Positions 13,342 through 25,703 are shown, numbered from the stretch's first letter. The stretch is 64,000 nt of DNA from Lingula anatina (GCF_001039355.2 NW_019774714.1:62001-126000); one strand, 5' to 3'. Made by a program: numbers and translations. Notes: generated by a model from the letters alone, not told the origin.

Positions 13342-13825
13342 GCACCTGTGGTTAGTAATAAATATACAAATACAATGCTGGTGCACTATTCATGACTACA
13401 TGTATATAATTTAGGAATGTGACTAGGATTATCTGAGCACTAAACCACACGCAAACTAAATAACCAAGTTATCAGAGTGTTGTGGTGGTGGGTTGAGGAA
13501 AGTTCTCTCCATCATTAACTTTCTTTAGAAATACATTACATTAGAAATACATACTTATTACAGCCGATATTAAATAGTGAGGGGTTAAACTACTTGTATT
13601 TTTTTCTCGTTTCCTTCCCCCCTCTTTCTTCCCCCGCTTTAACTATGATCCAGCCTCCACCAGTGAACTTGATTTGGTTAGCGAACACGTTACTAATGGT
13701 AAATTGACGTGAATGACATTACAGCTGAAGTGCCATTATCTGAGGAACCTATCTGGTCCACACATATATCTGCCACTATATCACCTGTGGATGTGTATGG
13801 AATGTGGCCCTCTGGTATGTGCCAC

Positions 13826-13856
<31 letters not shown>

Positions 13857-13868
13857 GTGTGTGTGTGT
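13826..13868. repeat. (GT)n microsatellite
   Basis: This is a nearly pure GT run with one GC interruption, followed by GT-rich sequence. Two overlapping short open frames here are translations of the repeat. Confidence 0.85.
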
Positions 13869-14572
13869 TATTTGTGTGGGGGAGGGGTAATGGTGTGTGC
13901 GTTCTACATAGTGTGTATTGGTTCTTGTGTTTGTGTGCACCGTCTCTATGGTTTGTGTACGTGCGGAGGGTGAGGGTTTATATGAAATGTATCATTTTCA
14001 TTTATAATTTAATATCTATCAATATATGAAATATTACCATATTGATCTACCAGTACAAAAGTACTATTAGCTGCCTTGGAACTTGAAAAGAGATCCTTTA
14101 AAAAGCAGTCTTTTGAGCAATACAAATACCTTAAATAAACCTTACAGAATTAGGTTTTTGAAAGACATTGATCTTTTGAAGAACCCCGATTGTTCATTAT
14201 AAATAACACATTGTTCAACTCACGCACGTCATATCATTTGTCATTTCTATTTGTGTGCTAAGTTTCTATTCGCTGGGAGTCCCTTTCGTCCAGTCTCGAA
14301 TGCCAATGAATAGTAGTTGTATTTCAACAGCAGGTCCTATTATATGTAACTCACAAGGCATGGTTTGATTGTATGCAACAAATCTAACCCTGGGTTGAAG
14401 AGAAAGAAAATTGAACCCCTCGATGTGAAGGGCTGTTAATCGTTAAGGTCAGAAGTTTAAGGCAAGAAGAATACCCCCTTCAACGCCTACTACTGTACTT
14501 TTAGGCTCCATTACTCCATTTACTCCATTTCTGTGCGGGGGTTGTCATATACTTAATATACATAATATGTTG

Positions 14573-14574
<2 letters not shown>

Positions 14575-14646
<72 letters not shown>
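14575..14646. repeat. (AT)n microsatellite, about 36 units
   Basis: This long pure AT dinucleotide run is self-complementary and so can extrude as a cruciform. Confidence 0.9.
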
Positions 14647-14648
<2 letters not shown>

Positions 14649-14976
14649 CCACTTTCTACATCACCTGTTTAACACACCGTTCTTTGTCTGTCAGAAACTT
14701 AACCTGTTTTAAATTCGAAGAGGCATATACTAATACAAATCTCGAATTCTCTACTCATGTTCACGTTTTATTGCACATCATATACAGTGTAAGGAGTGAA
14801 TTATTTCATTTACCTGTAATCATTGTATAAGAAGGAAAATGCTGAAATTGATGTCTGTTAAGTGTCTCATTCAGAGAGAGAGATCAGGGATGTTGCTCTT
14901 CTAATCACAGATATTTTGTCTTTAGAGAACCAGAAATAACTCTGAACACTCTCCAGCATTAGCCCTTCCCCACTCC

Positions 14977-14977
<1 letters not shown>

Positions 14978-15029
<52 letters not shown>
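14978..15029. repeat. (CA)n microsatellite
   Basis: About 26 uninterrupted CA units. Confidence 0.9.
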
Positions 15030-15030
<1 letters not shown>

Positions 15031-15204
15031 AGGATAATCAAAATTGACAACAAAATAATGCTGTCATATGTCTATGACTCCATGAAGAGATTTAAAGTGC
15101 GCTATAAACGAAGGGAAGTAATTGTGGTGGAAATCAATCTCGGTTACATGGACTGTCAACATACAGCTTCGATCCATAATAAAGTGAAATCGTTTAATTT
15201 AGCA

Positions 15205-15357
15205 TTAGGTAGGCTCCTTGCACCCTGTGTGTCCGAGAGCGCATTATGTTGTATGATGGTACGCTTAGGTACGCTCCTTGCACCCTGAGTGTCAGAGTGC
15301 CCTTTATGCTTGTTTAATGGTACGCACAGTTATAGACTGCAAGCACCCTGAGTGTCC
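15205..15357. repeat. Decayed tandem repeat, period about 60 bp, 2.5 units
   Basis: TTAGGT recurs at 15205 and 15265. CACCCTG recurs at 15221, 15281 and 15344, each time followed by a GTGTC-like motif. Units one and two match over most of their length; the third is partial and diverged. Confidence 0.65.
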
Positions 15358-18300
15358 TGTGTTTGGTGTAATTGGCACATGTAGTGAAACTGCAAACACA
15401 CTGAGTAATCAGAATGTACAAGGTACATTGTACATCACTCAGCAATTATTACATCCCAACTTTTTAACTCAGAATTATCGGCAAACCTATACTTATATAG
15501 GTAGATGTATATTGTACTGGTTGAGCTCTACGTACTGCAATAACCTGAAATCCCGAAATATTCTAAGTGACTTCACCAGAAGAACAAATGACACCGGTAG
15601 CCACCGCATCTTAATTTTGATTTTATCCAGTTTTGTGATTCGTCTATCCGATTACGTCTTTAAGACTATTTCTGAGTTTTTAACTTGGAACATTACTGAA
15701 AGTAATATGGAGATTCACTTTAACAGTCAGCGCCCAACCTGATATTACGTGTACCTTCGTGTTGTTTGTTTACAAATTCCCTTTTTTCGCCTATAGACGT
15801 CCGTGGTTAAGGCTTGCCTCACTACTAAGAATAGGGGCCATCCTGTGGTTTTCCTGGACCTTTTTTGTTAAGCAGGATTTAAGTGTTTGTATCCTGTTGA
15901 AAGAGATCTTTGACAATTAAGAATGTCATTTTCTTTTCTTTTTTTAACGCTTATTGAGAAAGGTATTAGTATTTGCGTATTTACGTCTTCAAAAAGGTTG
16001 GAATTAATTCATATTTAAAATTTTAATTTCTGCATATAAAATCGCCACACGGTAATATAACAAGCGTTTTCCTCAGTTTGGCATTTCCCCTAAACTGGTT
16101 ATCCCTACCACTAATGGCATTCACTTTAATTGTCAGCAAAAGTCAATAATAAATGTCATTTTGTTTCAGTCCAGAAGTGTACAAATTGCCATCAATGAAT
16201 GCAATTTATAAATAGAAAGATTGTTACATAACACTTTTTTACGTCTCCAATCCGACAGGCATTATTTCTTCCCTGCTTTGAGCACGGTAATATGCCTCTA
16301 TCACGCAGGAACAAGAATGGTGTCTTGTGTCAGGCGTTGTGAAGGAGGAGGAGGGGGGATCAGTTTCTTAAGTATACTATCACTGGAGCCTTTTCTCTTT
16401 GTGATAAGCGAGTTCAAACCTGCCTTAGAATTTTTTAAAGTTGAGGATCGGTCCCGTGACACTGCGCTTTTGTTGTTGCATTTTGTATTGTTAGATTAAC
16501 TGCCTAAATTGATTTTAACGTTGTTTGCAATTGATTTCGACGTCAACAATTTGACAACATGCCGTGCACCCAGTGTGATATGGCTTTTTGCAACGGTCTA
16601 ATTTTTTTTTTTTTTTTTGTAATTTTCCTACGTTCAACCAGCAGTAGTTCACGCATTCTGATTATTTATTGCTGATGATCAGTCATTTTACGAACTGCGC
16701 TTGCATCAGTAGATATTCACGTATATTATTCGAAGTTGTGATTGAGTACGTGCTTTTCGAGAGATCATCGATCATTCAGCGGATTAAACGGGCCCTCAGT
16801 TGGCTTAACACACAAAACGTGTCTCTGAATTTTATGTCCTGTCTGCATGCAGTTTCGCCAACGTTGTTCTCATTTGCTCGTTTCTACATGTCTCTGTCCA
16901 TTCCTACTGTTAAAGTACTGATACGATAGCAAGCAATCCTTATTATCCGAAGAAACCAAAAGCTTTTATAAGACGGTGTTGCACGGGGGAATCACTGTGA
17001 CAATTCTAATAATGAACAGACACCCAGCCACCCATCCCCCGGCACATCTGAGTACAGCGCACTGTTTATCTCTCGTAGGTTGCGCCAGATAACTGTGTTA
17101 CCGTGGAAAAAGTGCTTCTATACTGATATGGGCCAACAGGGGGTCAGCGAAGGTGATAAAACCTGATGGAGGATTATCTACCGCTGTTACCCTCTCACAC
17201 GTCTAATAGGCCGTGAAAACGGTTGTTAGGTCGTTTAAACCCAGAATTATAACGCTTGCAACAGAAATAGCTTCTGCGCCTATCAGAAACAATATTAGAT
17301 TTGTTACGAAATTTTTTGCAGATTAGGTAGTGGTCGTTGTACATGTATAAAGCTGTTTGCCAAGAATAACGATAGCTGGCAGCGTTATTTATGAATTATT
17401 CAATTATTTTCTCTTAATGTGTCTTTTGTAAACGGAAAGTGTGGCTTTTTTGCCGACAATAAAGGTTGAAGTAAGATTAAAACTGAGTTAACTGTAAGGA
17501 ACATTCTGACTTAATGCAATTACAAACGCTACTTCCGTCAATCGTCCCAGAAAATGTAGTCAAATCAAAATATCATGAAATACCACGGGAAATGTTACAG
17601 ATCACATAAGTGAAACTTTAACCGGAATTCTATGAAATCTGAGAGGGAAAAATTAAACTTTGCCATATATGAGAATATCAAACAGGATGCCGATTTTATC
17701 GCGCAGTTTCGCGCCATATTCTCGGCTGTATACTGGACTCTGTTAAAGGGAAATTTAAGGACCAAGCTTCCAAGATCACTAACTCCAAATCCCAACGATT
17801 TTATCTTCTACTTCACCCCGTGGTCCTGATAAGGCCTAGCTTGGAACGCTCGAGCCCTGTTATTTACCACAGGGAAAGGGTGATTTTGTGGGTTAAGAGT
17901 TAGAACCAATACCGGTATCTCGGTCTATATGAATCGATAGAAAAGATGAGGGTGATTCAGTTCCCGTTGCCATATACCGGATATCATATTCTTCATGTGC
18001 AGTCGTGTATGCAATACTTTATTCTCCTTATTCATTTTACGTAGTTCAAGCTAAATTTCCAGCAATAAATGTTCTTTAATACTGAAATCTATTTTTTGTT
18101 TGGTAGGTGCAAGTTTAGTTCATATGCTTAACAGGTCGGCTAAACTAGAAAACACCATTAGATGTAAGTGAGTGACCATGCGTTTGATACATGGAATGTC
18201 CTTTTGGTGCCATTTCCATTTTTTGTCATTATATCGTAAATTTTTCTTCCCCTAAACAGTCCAACATCGTAATTGTCGATTTAACAACTCTATAAACTAA

Positions 18301-20323
18301 CAACGGACTTTGTTGTAAGTACATATATTCCGTAAAAGCAGGGTGCGTGCATTTCCATCTCTTTTAGCTCAAGTACAAGTACCAGCATACAAATGATAGC
18401 TGTCAACACGTTCAAGGGCGAGATATCCACTTTGCACCTGAAATAGCTGCCGTGCACCTATGGGTTTACAAAAAGTTCCGAGCGTCAAGAGTACTTTCTA
18501 AAGATAAGCACAACGGCTTTATGCATGTGGTTGTTAAACATTCGCCCACCTGCTTGGTATAACCTGCTGGCCAATATTTGCTTGCTCTCAACTGTGCAAC
18601 AGAAGTCAAACTTGCACCTATCAATGCCATTCTGCAAATAAGCCGGGGGAGAAAAAACATTTAAGAACTGGAGCTGATTCACCTCTGTTCAATTTCTCAA
18701 TAGCTCAAATATCTTTTCGTTATAAAAAATATGTTTCTTATGTACGTTTTTCTGTTAAACCTAAGGATCAAATGAACATATAGGATTGATCATTGACAAG
18801 TTTTAAACCATATGTGCATGTAATATTTAACAGAATGTGTGACAGACCGGTATGATAAGAACCGAGGACTGAAGAGGGTGGCAGGTATGACATTCAGCTT
18901 TAATAGAACGCTGTTCAGTGGTGGGTAGGTGCCATCCCCCTAGCTAGCTTCTGAGTTACCCCCTTCCTCCCCTTCTCAGCCCCACCCCTAAAAAGAAGGG
19001 GATAATGCATCAAACGAGCGTAACCAAGCAAACACCCTTTCTCTGTGCCTTATATATACATAACCTATAGTAAAAACGTCCTAGGCAAACATGTTTATCT
19101 TTGGCCTCCCCCCCTCCCCCAATCTGCCAGTACTGTTATCCCGTGTTCTGCAGCAATGTGTAACACCCCAATCCATTAAACTCGAGGCTTTTAAGAAGCC
19201 GTTAAACACTGTCGATATGTTGTATTACGGAACGCACTGTAAAGGTAAGTGAAAACACCCACAAGTATCCTACTATTTTAGGACCATTTGCGCACGTATT
19301 GAAATCTTTATAGATCTTTGGCATTTGCTTGACCCTTCGATTAACTAATAAAGCAGGAACAAGAACAGATAACATCGCAGCTGTAAGCGCTCCTCGCAGT
19401 GCAAGAATTAATGAAATATGTATGTTATGGTGTGGTTATATAGTAATCCCTCTCTGAGCGAGCCTGAGAGATCTTGCATTTAATCAAGACAAATTTCTAG
19501 ACACTTTAAAATAAAAAGATGGAGTGATACAAGTAAAATGTTGCCTTGCACTGCGAACTGTCCGTATATATATATATCTGGCGGAAGCTGGATGATTTAT
19601 GTTTACACGTGTGCGAACTCTCATGCGCGTTGGAGATAAATAAATGGGTAATTACATGGCTTTTAAATCCGATCTATATGAGAGATCGGGATTTTTGCCA
19701 CGAAAGAAAAAGGAAATGCCTACTGGTCTCTCTGCAGACCAATATACATGTTCATGGATATATATATATTGGGCATACTCACATATTTAGTTAAGGGTGC
19801 AGCTCTTTTTTCACTGCAAAAGAATGATAGACATTAGCATCCTAAACTTACTTACTTTTCTAGATAAAAAGACATTATTTTTACACATAGCTTTCTGATA
19901 GACGCTTTTTTTCTCTCTTTTCGCTGCAATTGCTTGTAGACTTGGGTTCTATTCACTCTTCAGACGAATAAATATTTGTGCATGCAAATAGGGCGCAAAA
20001 ACAAACCATCACAGACCCAGATCCGCAGGAGATGACCCTTGGTCACTTTGTCCATCGTGACAAAAACAAAAGAAGTTCATGTTATTTGGAAATGCAAATA
20101 CGCAGCTTTCAAGGCACACGCGCTGTAGTTAGGATGCGATTCGTCCAGTCGATCCCTAGGATGGCTATAAGCGAAAAACAAACGTTCAGACTTAAAAATT
20201 AACCATCTCAGGCATATTATGAAAAAATGACTCAGATCAGAAAGGCCACCACACTAGAACTCATATTATGATAAAAGGGGGATAATCATTTCTGGGGTGT
20301 TCATTTGATATATATATATATAT

Positions 20324-20620
20324 ACTCATTTTGCCCCTGAAATATCCTGCAGTGAGAAATGTGATGTACGCGGCGAGGGGGGGGGGGGGGGGGTGCTTGA
20401 AACTATCACAGATAATCACGGTTGAAACTATCACAGATAATCATAAGACTGGAGGGGTGTTTTTTTTTTTCAAACATCTAGGAAATGAATATCGATTGCC
20501 ATATCCAATTCCTTGTACACCAAGTTAGGACCAGTCAACAATCAACAATTAAAGACACTTTTCACGGCAAATAAATGTCTTGAGTATCATTATGTCACTA
20601 ACTTGATTTTCCAAACAGCA

Positions 20621-20623
<3 letters not shown>
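20324..20623. repeat. Dispersed repeat, copy 1 (about 300 bp)
   Basis: It starts ACTCATTTTGCCCCTGAAAT and ends CCAAACAGCACCA. The same unit is at 22926-23215 in the same orientation. It contains an internal G run and a T run whose lengths differ between copies. Copy 1 has a short internal duplication of the motif around ACTATCACAGATAATCA. No terminal inverted repeats are obvious, and the class is unknown. Confidence 0.75.
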
Positions 20624-20659
<36 letters not shown>

Positions 20660-20670
20660 AGGTTTAAAAT

Positions 20671-20743
<73 letters not shown>
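20623..20743. repeat. Compound microsatellite (TA)n, (GT)n, (GA)n
   Basis: Three adjacent dinucleotide tracts lie directly beside the end of the dispersed repeat: TA to about 20657, GT at 20671-20710, and GA at 20712-20743. TA repeats also flank the other end of that repeat. Confidence 0.85.
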
Positions 20744-20746
<3 letters not shown>

Positions 20747-22925
20747 ATTCACAAACAACGAAAAAATTAAGTAATTTATCCTGCCATCCTCATTCATTGT
20801 GAAGTCTACTGCAGTCAGTTTACCTGTCACACGGCCATTGGCCTTGATGCTACCCAAGTGACAGAGGGGTATTTGGTATGCACTGGGATGGGTGACTACA
20901 CATGTAATGTACTGTTCCTTCCAGGGGTAATTTCTCAGCGTTTGAACGAGGTGTCAAAGAAATATCTCCCTCGCTTTGATATTAAAATGGGTTGCAAATA
21001 ATACAAAGGTTTGTTGTATGGGAAGAAGGTAGCATTGCTGAAAATTGATGACCTAGCGATCTTCCACACAAAAGGAGGGAGCTCACATTATGCACTTATT
21101 GGACTTCAGTTAAAGGGGATCTTTTTACTGTAACATGGGTCTATAAACCAAAACAGAAATACACCTACGCACTGCCAATAACTGTACATTCAGAATCACA
21201 CCACAACAGAGCCAAATATCATAGGGATATGTTAACCTATCTCGAATACGAATAAAATGTGTATTTGAGACTCTCGTGCTATCTGTTCATTATTTATAAT
21301 GTATAAATTCAACGGAATTCTAGTCAGGTGCACATGCACTTGTATACTGAGGTTTCACCCTGAGTTCTGGCGGTGACTTTCGTTTCCTACTCCTGATATG
21401 CCATCCCCATCACCCCAGGTTTCAAAGTATTGAAACTGACCCTCCCTGACCAGTAATTTGCTTTCGGGTAACCAACGGAATATTTCAGGGGGGACTCTCG
21501 TACTATTCGCTCCCATTCCCTTCAAGTAAAAAGCACGCAACCACTGCAAAATACATGTAGCTAGGATTTCATGAGCAAATCAAGCTTTGGCCCCTCGATA
21601 AAGGTCCCTTCGGACAAACAACTGGATCAACATCATCATCCATCATCCATCGATCCAGTGGGCTGTTTTCTGGCGGTTGAAAGTCAACATTTGCGGAGAT
21701 ATTAAGTGCCTGGACAAATATACAATTACTCTATCACTTGTACATCAAAATTGAAATCTTGCATTGAGGATGAAATATTGGCAGGAATGACCTGCAGTTA
21801 ATGTAAATTTGGAGAGAAAAAAAGAGAGAGAGAGAGGGGGGGGATTAATAAATTTACAATAGATTCCTACTCTTGCTATTCCTGTGTGTTATATTTAGTT
21901 TAATTGAGGTTGAAAACTGGAAGAGTAGCAATACACGCATTTTCTTTTCTACTCTTAATGAGAGCATATAATGCTATAAAAGCGATTTATCTCCTTTTCA
22001 CACTCTTGAATATTTTTAAACAGTAGTACACATATCGACAGCTGTAACAACATCTTCAAAATCTGCAGATATAAACTTGCCCGACAAGAAATTTAGAAAA
22101 TCAAGTTCGGACATGCGTATCTTATAATTGGAATCGTAGCTTTGGGTCAAAACAAATCGAAAAAAATAGATTTAGGGATTGCTGGTGCTATTGGCAAAGT
22201 CCATAAAATACCGATTCTACCCCGAGTTCCAGATGACGCTGGAAAACTCACTTCACTGATATCCTCATATATAATATATGCTGTGCTCAGTATCTGATAA
22301 GGCAGAGACAAGCGGACTATACAGCTGTGGGTTCCCAGTGTCGCTCTAAAACTCAGGGTGTGTCATACGAGGTATTCATCAGTCGTTTAGCTGGTGAAAC
22401 GAGTTATAATGGCATTCACAAAAATTATGCGATCTTTGAACTGCGTCACATCTTTATCATTACATTGAGTTTTTAATTGAAAAGGGGCTATAGGCAACCA
22501 ACTGATTTGCAAAGAAATAATGTCCCCGTTTTGACACCCGGTATAAAAAACCCAGGTAATAATCCTTTGATTTGGGAATTCAAAGCAGGTGTTTCTTTCC
22601 ACTATTGGCAACACTTCTAAAAGACGCATCTACTTTTTCTCCCTCCTTGTGGCAAGAACGTCATAGAACGCGTAAATGAATTAGGCGCGTATAATTTTAG
22701 CCAGCAAGATAAACCCGCTTCATAGTACCCATCTGCTTCATTTACGCAAGTAATCCCCAATACAAATTCTACATACCGGTGAAATTAGCCCAGGTAAACC
22801 CTGATTTTTCATAGCGGTCTCTATACGTATGTCGAAGGTTTCGCGTTTCGGATGTCGCTATTACAGCTTTCAAAAGGAAAACAGAAATAATGACTGCTGC
22901 TACTTATTTGAGATGGATCCAGGGT
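20744..22925. other. Non-coding stretch, nothing recognised
   Basis: No exon, RNA gene or further repeat family could be supported. A short GA/G-rich patch is near 21.82 kb. Confidence 0.5.
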
Positions 22926-23215
22926 ACTCATTTTGCCCCTGAAATTTCCTGCAGTGAGAAACGTGGTGTGGGCGGAGGGGGGGGCTGCTTTGCACGGATG
23001 AAACTATCACAGATAATCATAAGACTGGAGGGGTGTTTTTTTTTTTTTTTTATCAAACATCTAGGAAATGAATATCGATTGCCATATCCAATTCCTTGTA
23101 GGCCTACACCAAGTTTGGACCAATCAACAATTAAAGACACTTTTCACGGCAAATAAATGACTTGAGTATCATTATGTCACTAACTTGATTTTCCAAACAG
23201 CACCAAATGAATTGA
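22926..23215. repeat. Dispersed repeat, copy 2 (about 290 bp)
   Basis: This is the same unit as 20324-20623, with the same first and last bases. It lacks the internal duplication of copy 1 and has an extra GGCCTAC near its middle. Starts of the two copies are about 2.6 kb apart. Confidence 0.75.
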
Positions 23216-23987
23216 AAGCAGCAGTAGTGGTCAGAGAACACACGGCACATCAGTTGAAATTCCAGTTTACCGACGGCTTAGTCTAATGATTATCAATACT
23301 CGGGGAAGTGCGGTCGAAGGATTCATTTTCTGGCAATCAGTGAGTTTTCAGCAGAACATGTACAAGCTGCAGTATTGATTAGACAAATCTATTCCTGTCT
23401 CAAGTTTTGTGAAGACCTCCAACGTAATTATAGTAACGAAACCACCTTTTCTCGGCACACTCATAACCGTTTTCAAGGTGCTTTTCACACTTTTTCTGCA
23501 CGAGAAACTAAAATTCCAGGGAAAATACAAATGCACCCAAGAAAATCCCCTACTTTCATTTCTCACGCGTTTTTGGATTATTTCATAAAAATAACCTCCA
23601 CGCGGGTTTAAAATGTAATAAATGAACAGAAAAGATGTGAAAAACTGCTCAAGGCAACAGTCATATGTTCGACAGCCCCCCCCCCCCCCCCTTGCCCTCA
23701 ATCAGTTCTGATAACGTTTAATATCTTAATATCAGACTGAACGTCGATATTGAAGAACTATGTCAAGTACAAATCGCGAGAAATCAAACTTGGCTGACAT
23801 TGTTTGACTGGCAAATAAGATACGATAGACGCAAATAATATGGGGTATTAGGTAGGGGTGGGCGTCATAAATGAAATGTTTTAAAACCGGTCTCCAGGAT
23901 GTGGTCTGCAAAGAATGCATTACTACTTATATCAAGCAGTCTACCGCGGCAATGAAACACAACACGTTGATTTATGTTAGAAATACT
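23216..23987. other. Region downstream of the C/EBP gene
   Basis: There is no recognised gene. A poly-C run is at about 23678-23692. On the minus strand an ATTAAA hexamer (23717-23722 on the plus strand as TTTAAT) lies about 675 bases beyond the C/EBP stop and is a possible poly(A) signal, weakly supported. Confidence 0.35.
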
Positions 23988-24479
23988 TCATATATTGTTT
24001 TTACTGAGGTCCCATTTTGATATACTAACATCCGTTTTCAAAAAGTTCATATACTTCCATACACTTGGTGCTACTCTGTGTAACAAATATGTACAACAAT
24101 TACAGTCAGCTAAACTAACGTAGTTTTCTATATAGTTTGTCTCCGACAAACACTGTGGCACATTCATACACTTTGAACAGTTATCACTATTTTCTACACT
24201 AAAGTCAGAGTCTACAAAACCATGAACAGTTCTCTGTACATCAGTTCTATGTACACATGGTGTAAGCTGCATATTTTCATCTGTCGATTCGAGGACAAAT
24301 TCAGTTTTTAAAAAGTCTACATTATTATCACCATCACTCCTGGTAATGTCTGTACATTGTAATAAATCCTGGTGTGCTACACCGAATATACCTGGGTTAC
24401 CTACACAAGTCTTTAAGCAAGTCTTTATATTCATTTGGGATCGTGGCCCCTGTGTTGATGAATAGTCCCTTAAGGACAT
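23988..24479 (-). other. Long open frame overlapping the C/EBP 3' end, probably non-coding
   Basis: An ATG at 24479 opens a 163-codon frame that overlaps the last 83 bases of the C/EBP coding region in another frame and runs through its presumed 3' UTR. The product is Cys-rich and matches no family I recognise. It is among the longest unexplained frames in the window, but the 154-codon frame at 15278-15742 shows such lengths can arise by chance here. I favour chance. Confidence 0.15.
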
Positions 24480-25353
24480 TGAGTTCTTTAGTCAGTAAGT
24501 CTAATTTCTTCTGAAGAGTTTGATTCTGATCACTCAGTTCTTTGACTTTGCACTCAGTTTCTATTTGTTTTAGTTTTGCTTTGTCGCGACTTTTTCTCAC
24601 TGCGACGTTATTGCGTTCTCTGCGCTGCCGGTATTCCTCTGAGTTTTTCTCGTACACCCTCTTCTTCCCTCTGCCCGGTGGGCGAGCCTTGAGGCGATTC
24701 GTGGGACTGGTAGGAAGATCGGCTTCTGTCACAGTCACGGGAACCTTGGTTCTAGTGTTCGTGGCTGTAGAAACTTCGCAGGGAGGTGGTGACCCCTCCT
24801 GCTTCACCACCCACGAAGTTAGAGTCTCCAAATCAGTCGGTTGAGGCATAGACTCCGAAATGTTGCTGTGGTTACTTGCTGTACTGCCTGCGCTGGGGGA
24901 GAGAGCTTGCACAAATGCTCCGCCGGTCGTCGAGACCGCAGTTAGGTTTGGCTTGCAGTCGCCTAGGATATCGCTTAATAACTGATCGTCGGATGGAAAA
25001 CCACTACAGGTGTCCTCTATAAGCGACTGCAGATCAAAAGATACCTCGTTGTTGGTACCCAGGACTTCTTCCTCGAAGTTGAATGTTATGCCGCCCACGC
25101 CGCCGGGTCCTTGCGGCTGCGTCCCCTTTTTCAAAGTCTCGAAGGGATCAAACTCGTACAAATGTGGCGAGTGCTGGTTAACGGAACCTAGGAGGCCTGT
25201 CCCGCATGTCGAATCTAACTCAAGCAGCTCGTAGGCTGAGATATCGGGAGTGTTCCCGGTACCGTTGTATGGTTGCCCTATCTTGGCGAAGTCAAGGTCA
25301 GACCCTTGGAAACAACTGAGACTCCGTGGTATCGTAAGTCTCGCTTCACACGT
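24397..25353 (-). CDS. C/EBP transcription factor (CEBPA/B/D/E type), 5' end unresolved
   Basis: This is a nuclear bZIP factor that binds TTGCGCAAT-type sites as homo- or heterodimers. The frame is open for 318 codons from the TAA at 25354-25356 to the stop at 24397-24399. The last third carries the bZIP: a basic region with RRERNNVAVRKSRDKAK (about residues 244-260), the C/EBP signature, then a leucine zipper to about residue 298 (LNVLKGLF). Upstream, DISAYELLELD and DDQLLSDILGD resemble the short acidic-hydrophobic activation boxes of the family. VKQE (about residues 183-186) fits the sumoylation consensus of C/EBP regulatory domains. No ATG lies in frame before residue about 169, which would delete the activation region, so the true start is either in an upstream exon, a non-AUG codon, or hidden by a sequence error. 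The start given is only the limit of the open frame. CEBPG is divergent, 1 kb away. The family call is very sure; the 5' end is not. Confidence 0.93.
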   Translation of the reverse strand, partial: TCEARLTIPRSLSCFQGSDLDFAKIGQPYNGTGNTPDISAYELLELDSTCGTGLLGSVNQHSPHLYEFDPFETLKKGTQPQGPGGVGGITFNFEEEVLGTNNEVSFDLQSLIEDTCSGFPSDDQLLSDILGDCKPNLTAVSTTGGAFVQALSPSAGSTASNHSNISESMPQPTDLETLTSWVVKQEGSPPPCEVSTATNTRTKVPVTVTEADLPTSPTNRLKARPPGRGKKRVYEKNSEEYRQRRERNNVAVRKSRDKAKLKQIETECKVKELSDQNQTLQKKLDLLTKELNVLKGLFINTGATIPNEYKDLLKDLCR

Positions 25354-25426
25354 TTAGTGCGCTTGGTAAGCTGGGAAATGCTGCACTACTGAAACCGCGA
25401 CTAACCTTTAAGCAACAGAGCCGCAT
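25346..25426 (-). other. Upstream open reading frame in the C/EBP leader
   Basis: ATG at 25426-25424 with G at -3 opens 26 codons ending in TGA at 25346-25348. The frame differs from C/EBP and overlaps its first open codons. Vertebrate C/EBP-alpha and -beta mRNAs are known to carry a short out-of-frame uORF that tunes isoform choice, so a similar role is possible. Alternatively this ATG is the real start and is joined to the main frame by a small intron: AAG/GTTAGT at 25405 is a good donor, and an in-phase AG lies before ATA-GGG-CAA. A one-base sequence error could also explain it. Confidence 0.35.
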
Positions 25427-25485
25427 CACCTACGTATTTCTAGGTTATATCACTCCGCTAAATTCGGGCTTCGGGGTGCATTTTT

Positions 25486-25491
25486 CTTATA
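25486..25491 (-). promoter_or_regulatory. Possible TATA box of C/EBP
   Basis: The minus strand reads TATAAG here, about 60 bases upstream of the uORF ATG. The position suits a start site near 25460. It is not backed by other evidence. Confidence 0.3.
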
Positions 25492-25688
25492 GACTAGATG
25501 ACTTCTAGTTAAGAAAATATAACCCAGTACAGTTAAATTGAGATGGATCTGAAAACTAGAATTTGGGATTGAGCCTAATATAGGCAAATTGCTCGGTTCC
25601 TGTGCGTAAGATCACTAACGGTAAGACGGTTTTGTTACTAAATTTAGCCAATACGTAATTGGATAAAAATAGGATCCTACATCACCAT

Positions 25689-25696
25689 TGACGTCA
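25689..25696. promoter_or_regulatory. Perfect CRE (TGACGTCA)
   Basis: This full palindromic CREB/ATF site lies in the divergent interval, about 340 bases upstream of the C/EBP open frame. A half site TGACGTA follows at 25763-25769. cAMP/CREB control of C/EBP genes is established in vertebrates; its use here is inferred. Confidence 0.5.
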
Positions 25697-25703
25697 ATAA
25701 GGG

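Larger units (their letters stand above)
12835..20323. other. Non-coding block with microsatellites
   Basis: No gene is supported. The longest open frame (15278-15742, 154 codons, non-ATG start) overlaps a decayed tandem repeat and resembles no family I know. CA, GT, TA and T tracts are scattered through the block. Confidence 0.5.

Noticed and set aside
15278-15742. 154-codon open frame
   Set aside because: It starts at a non-ATG codon, begins inside a decayed tandem repeat, and has no recognisable domain.
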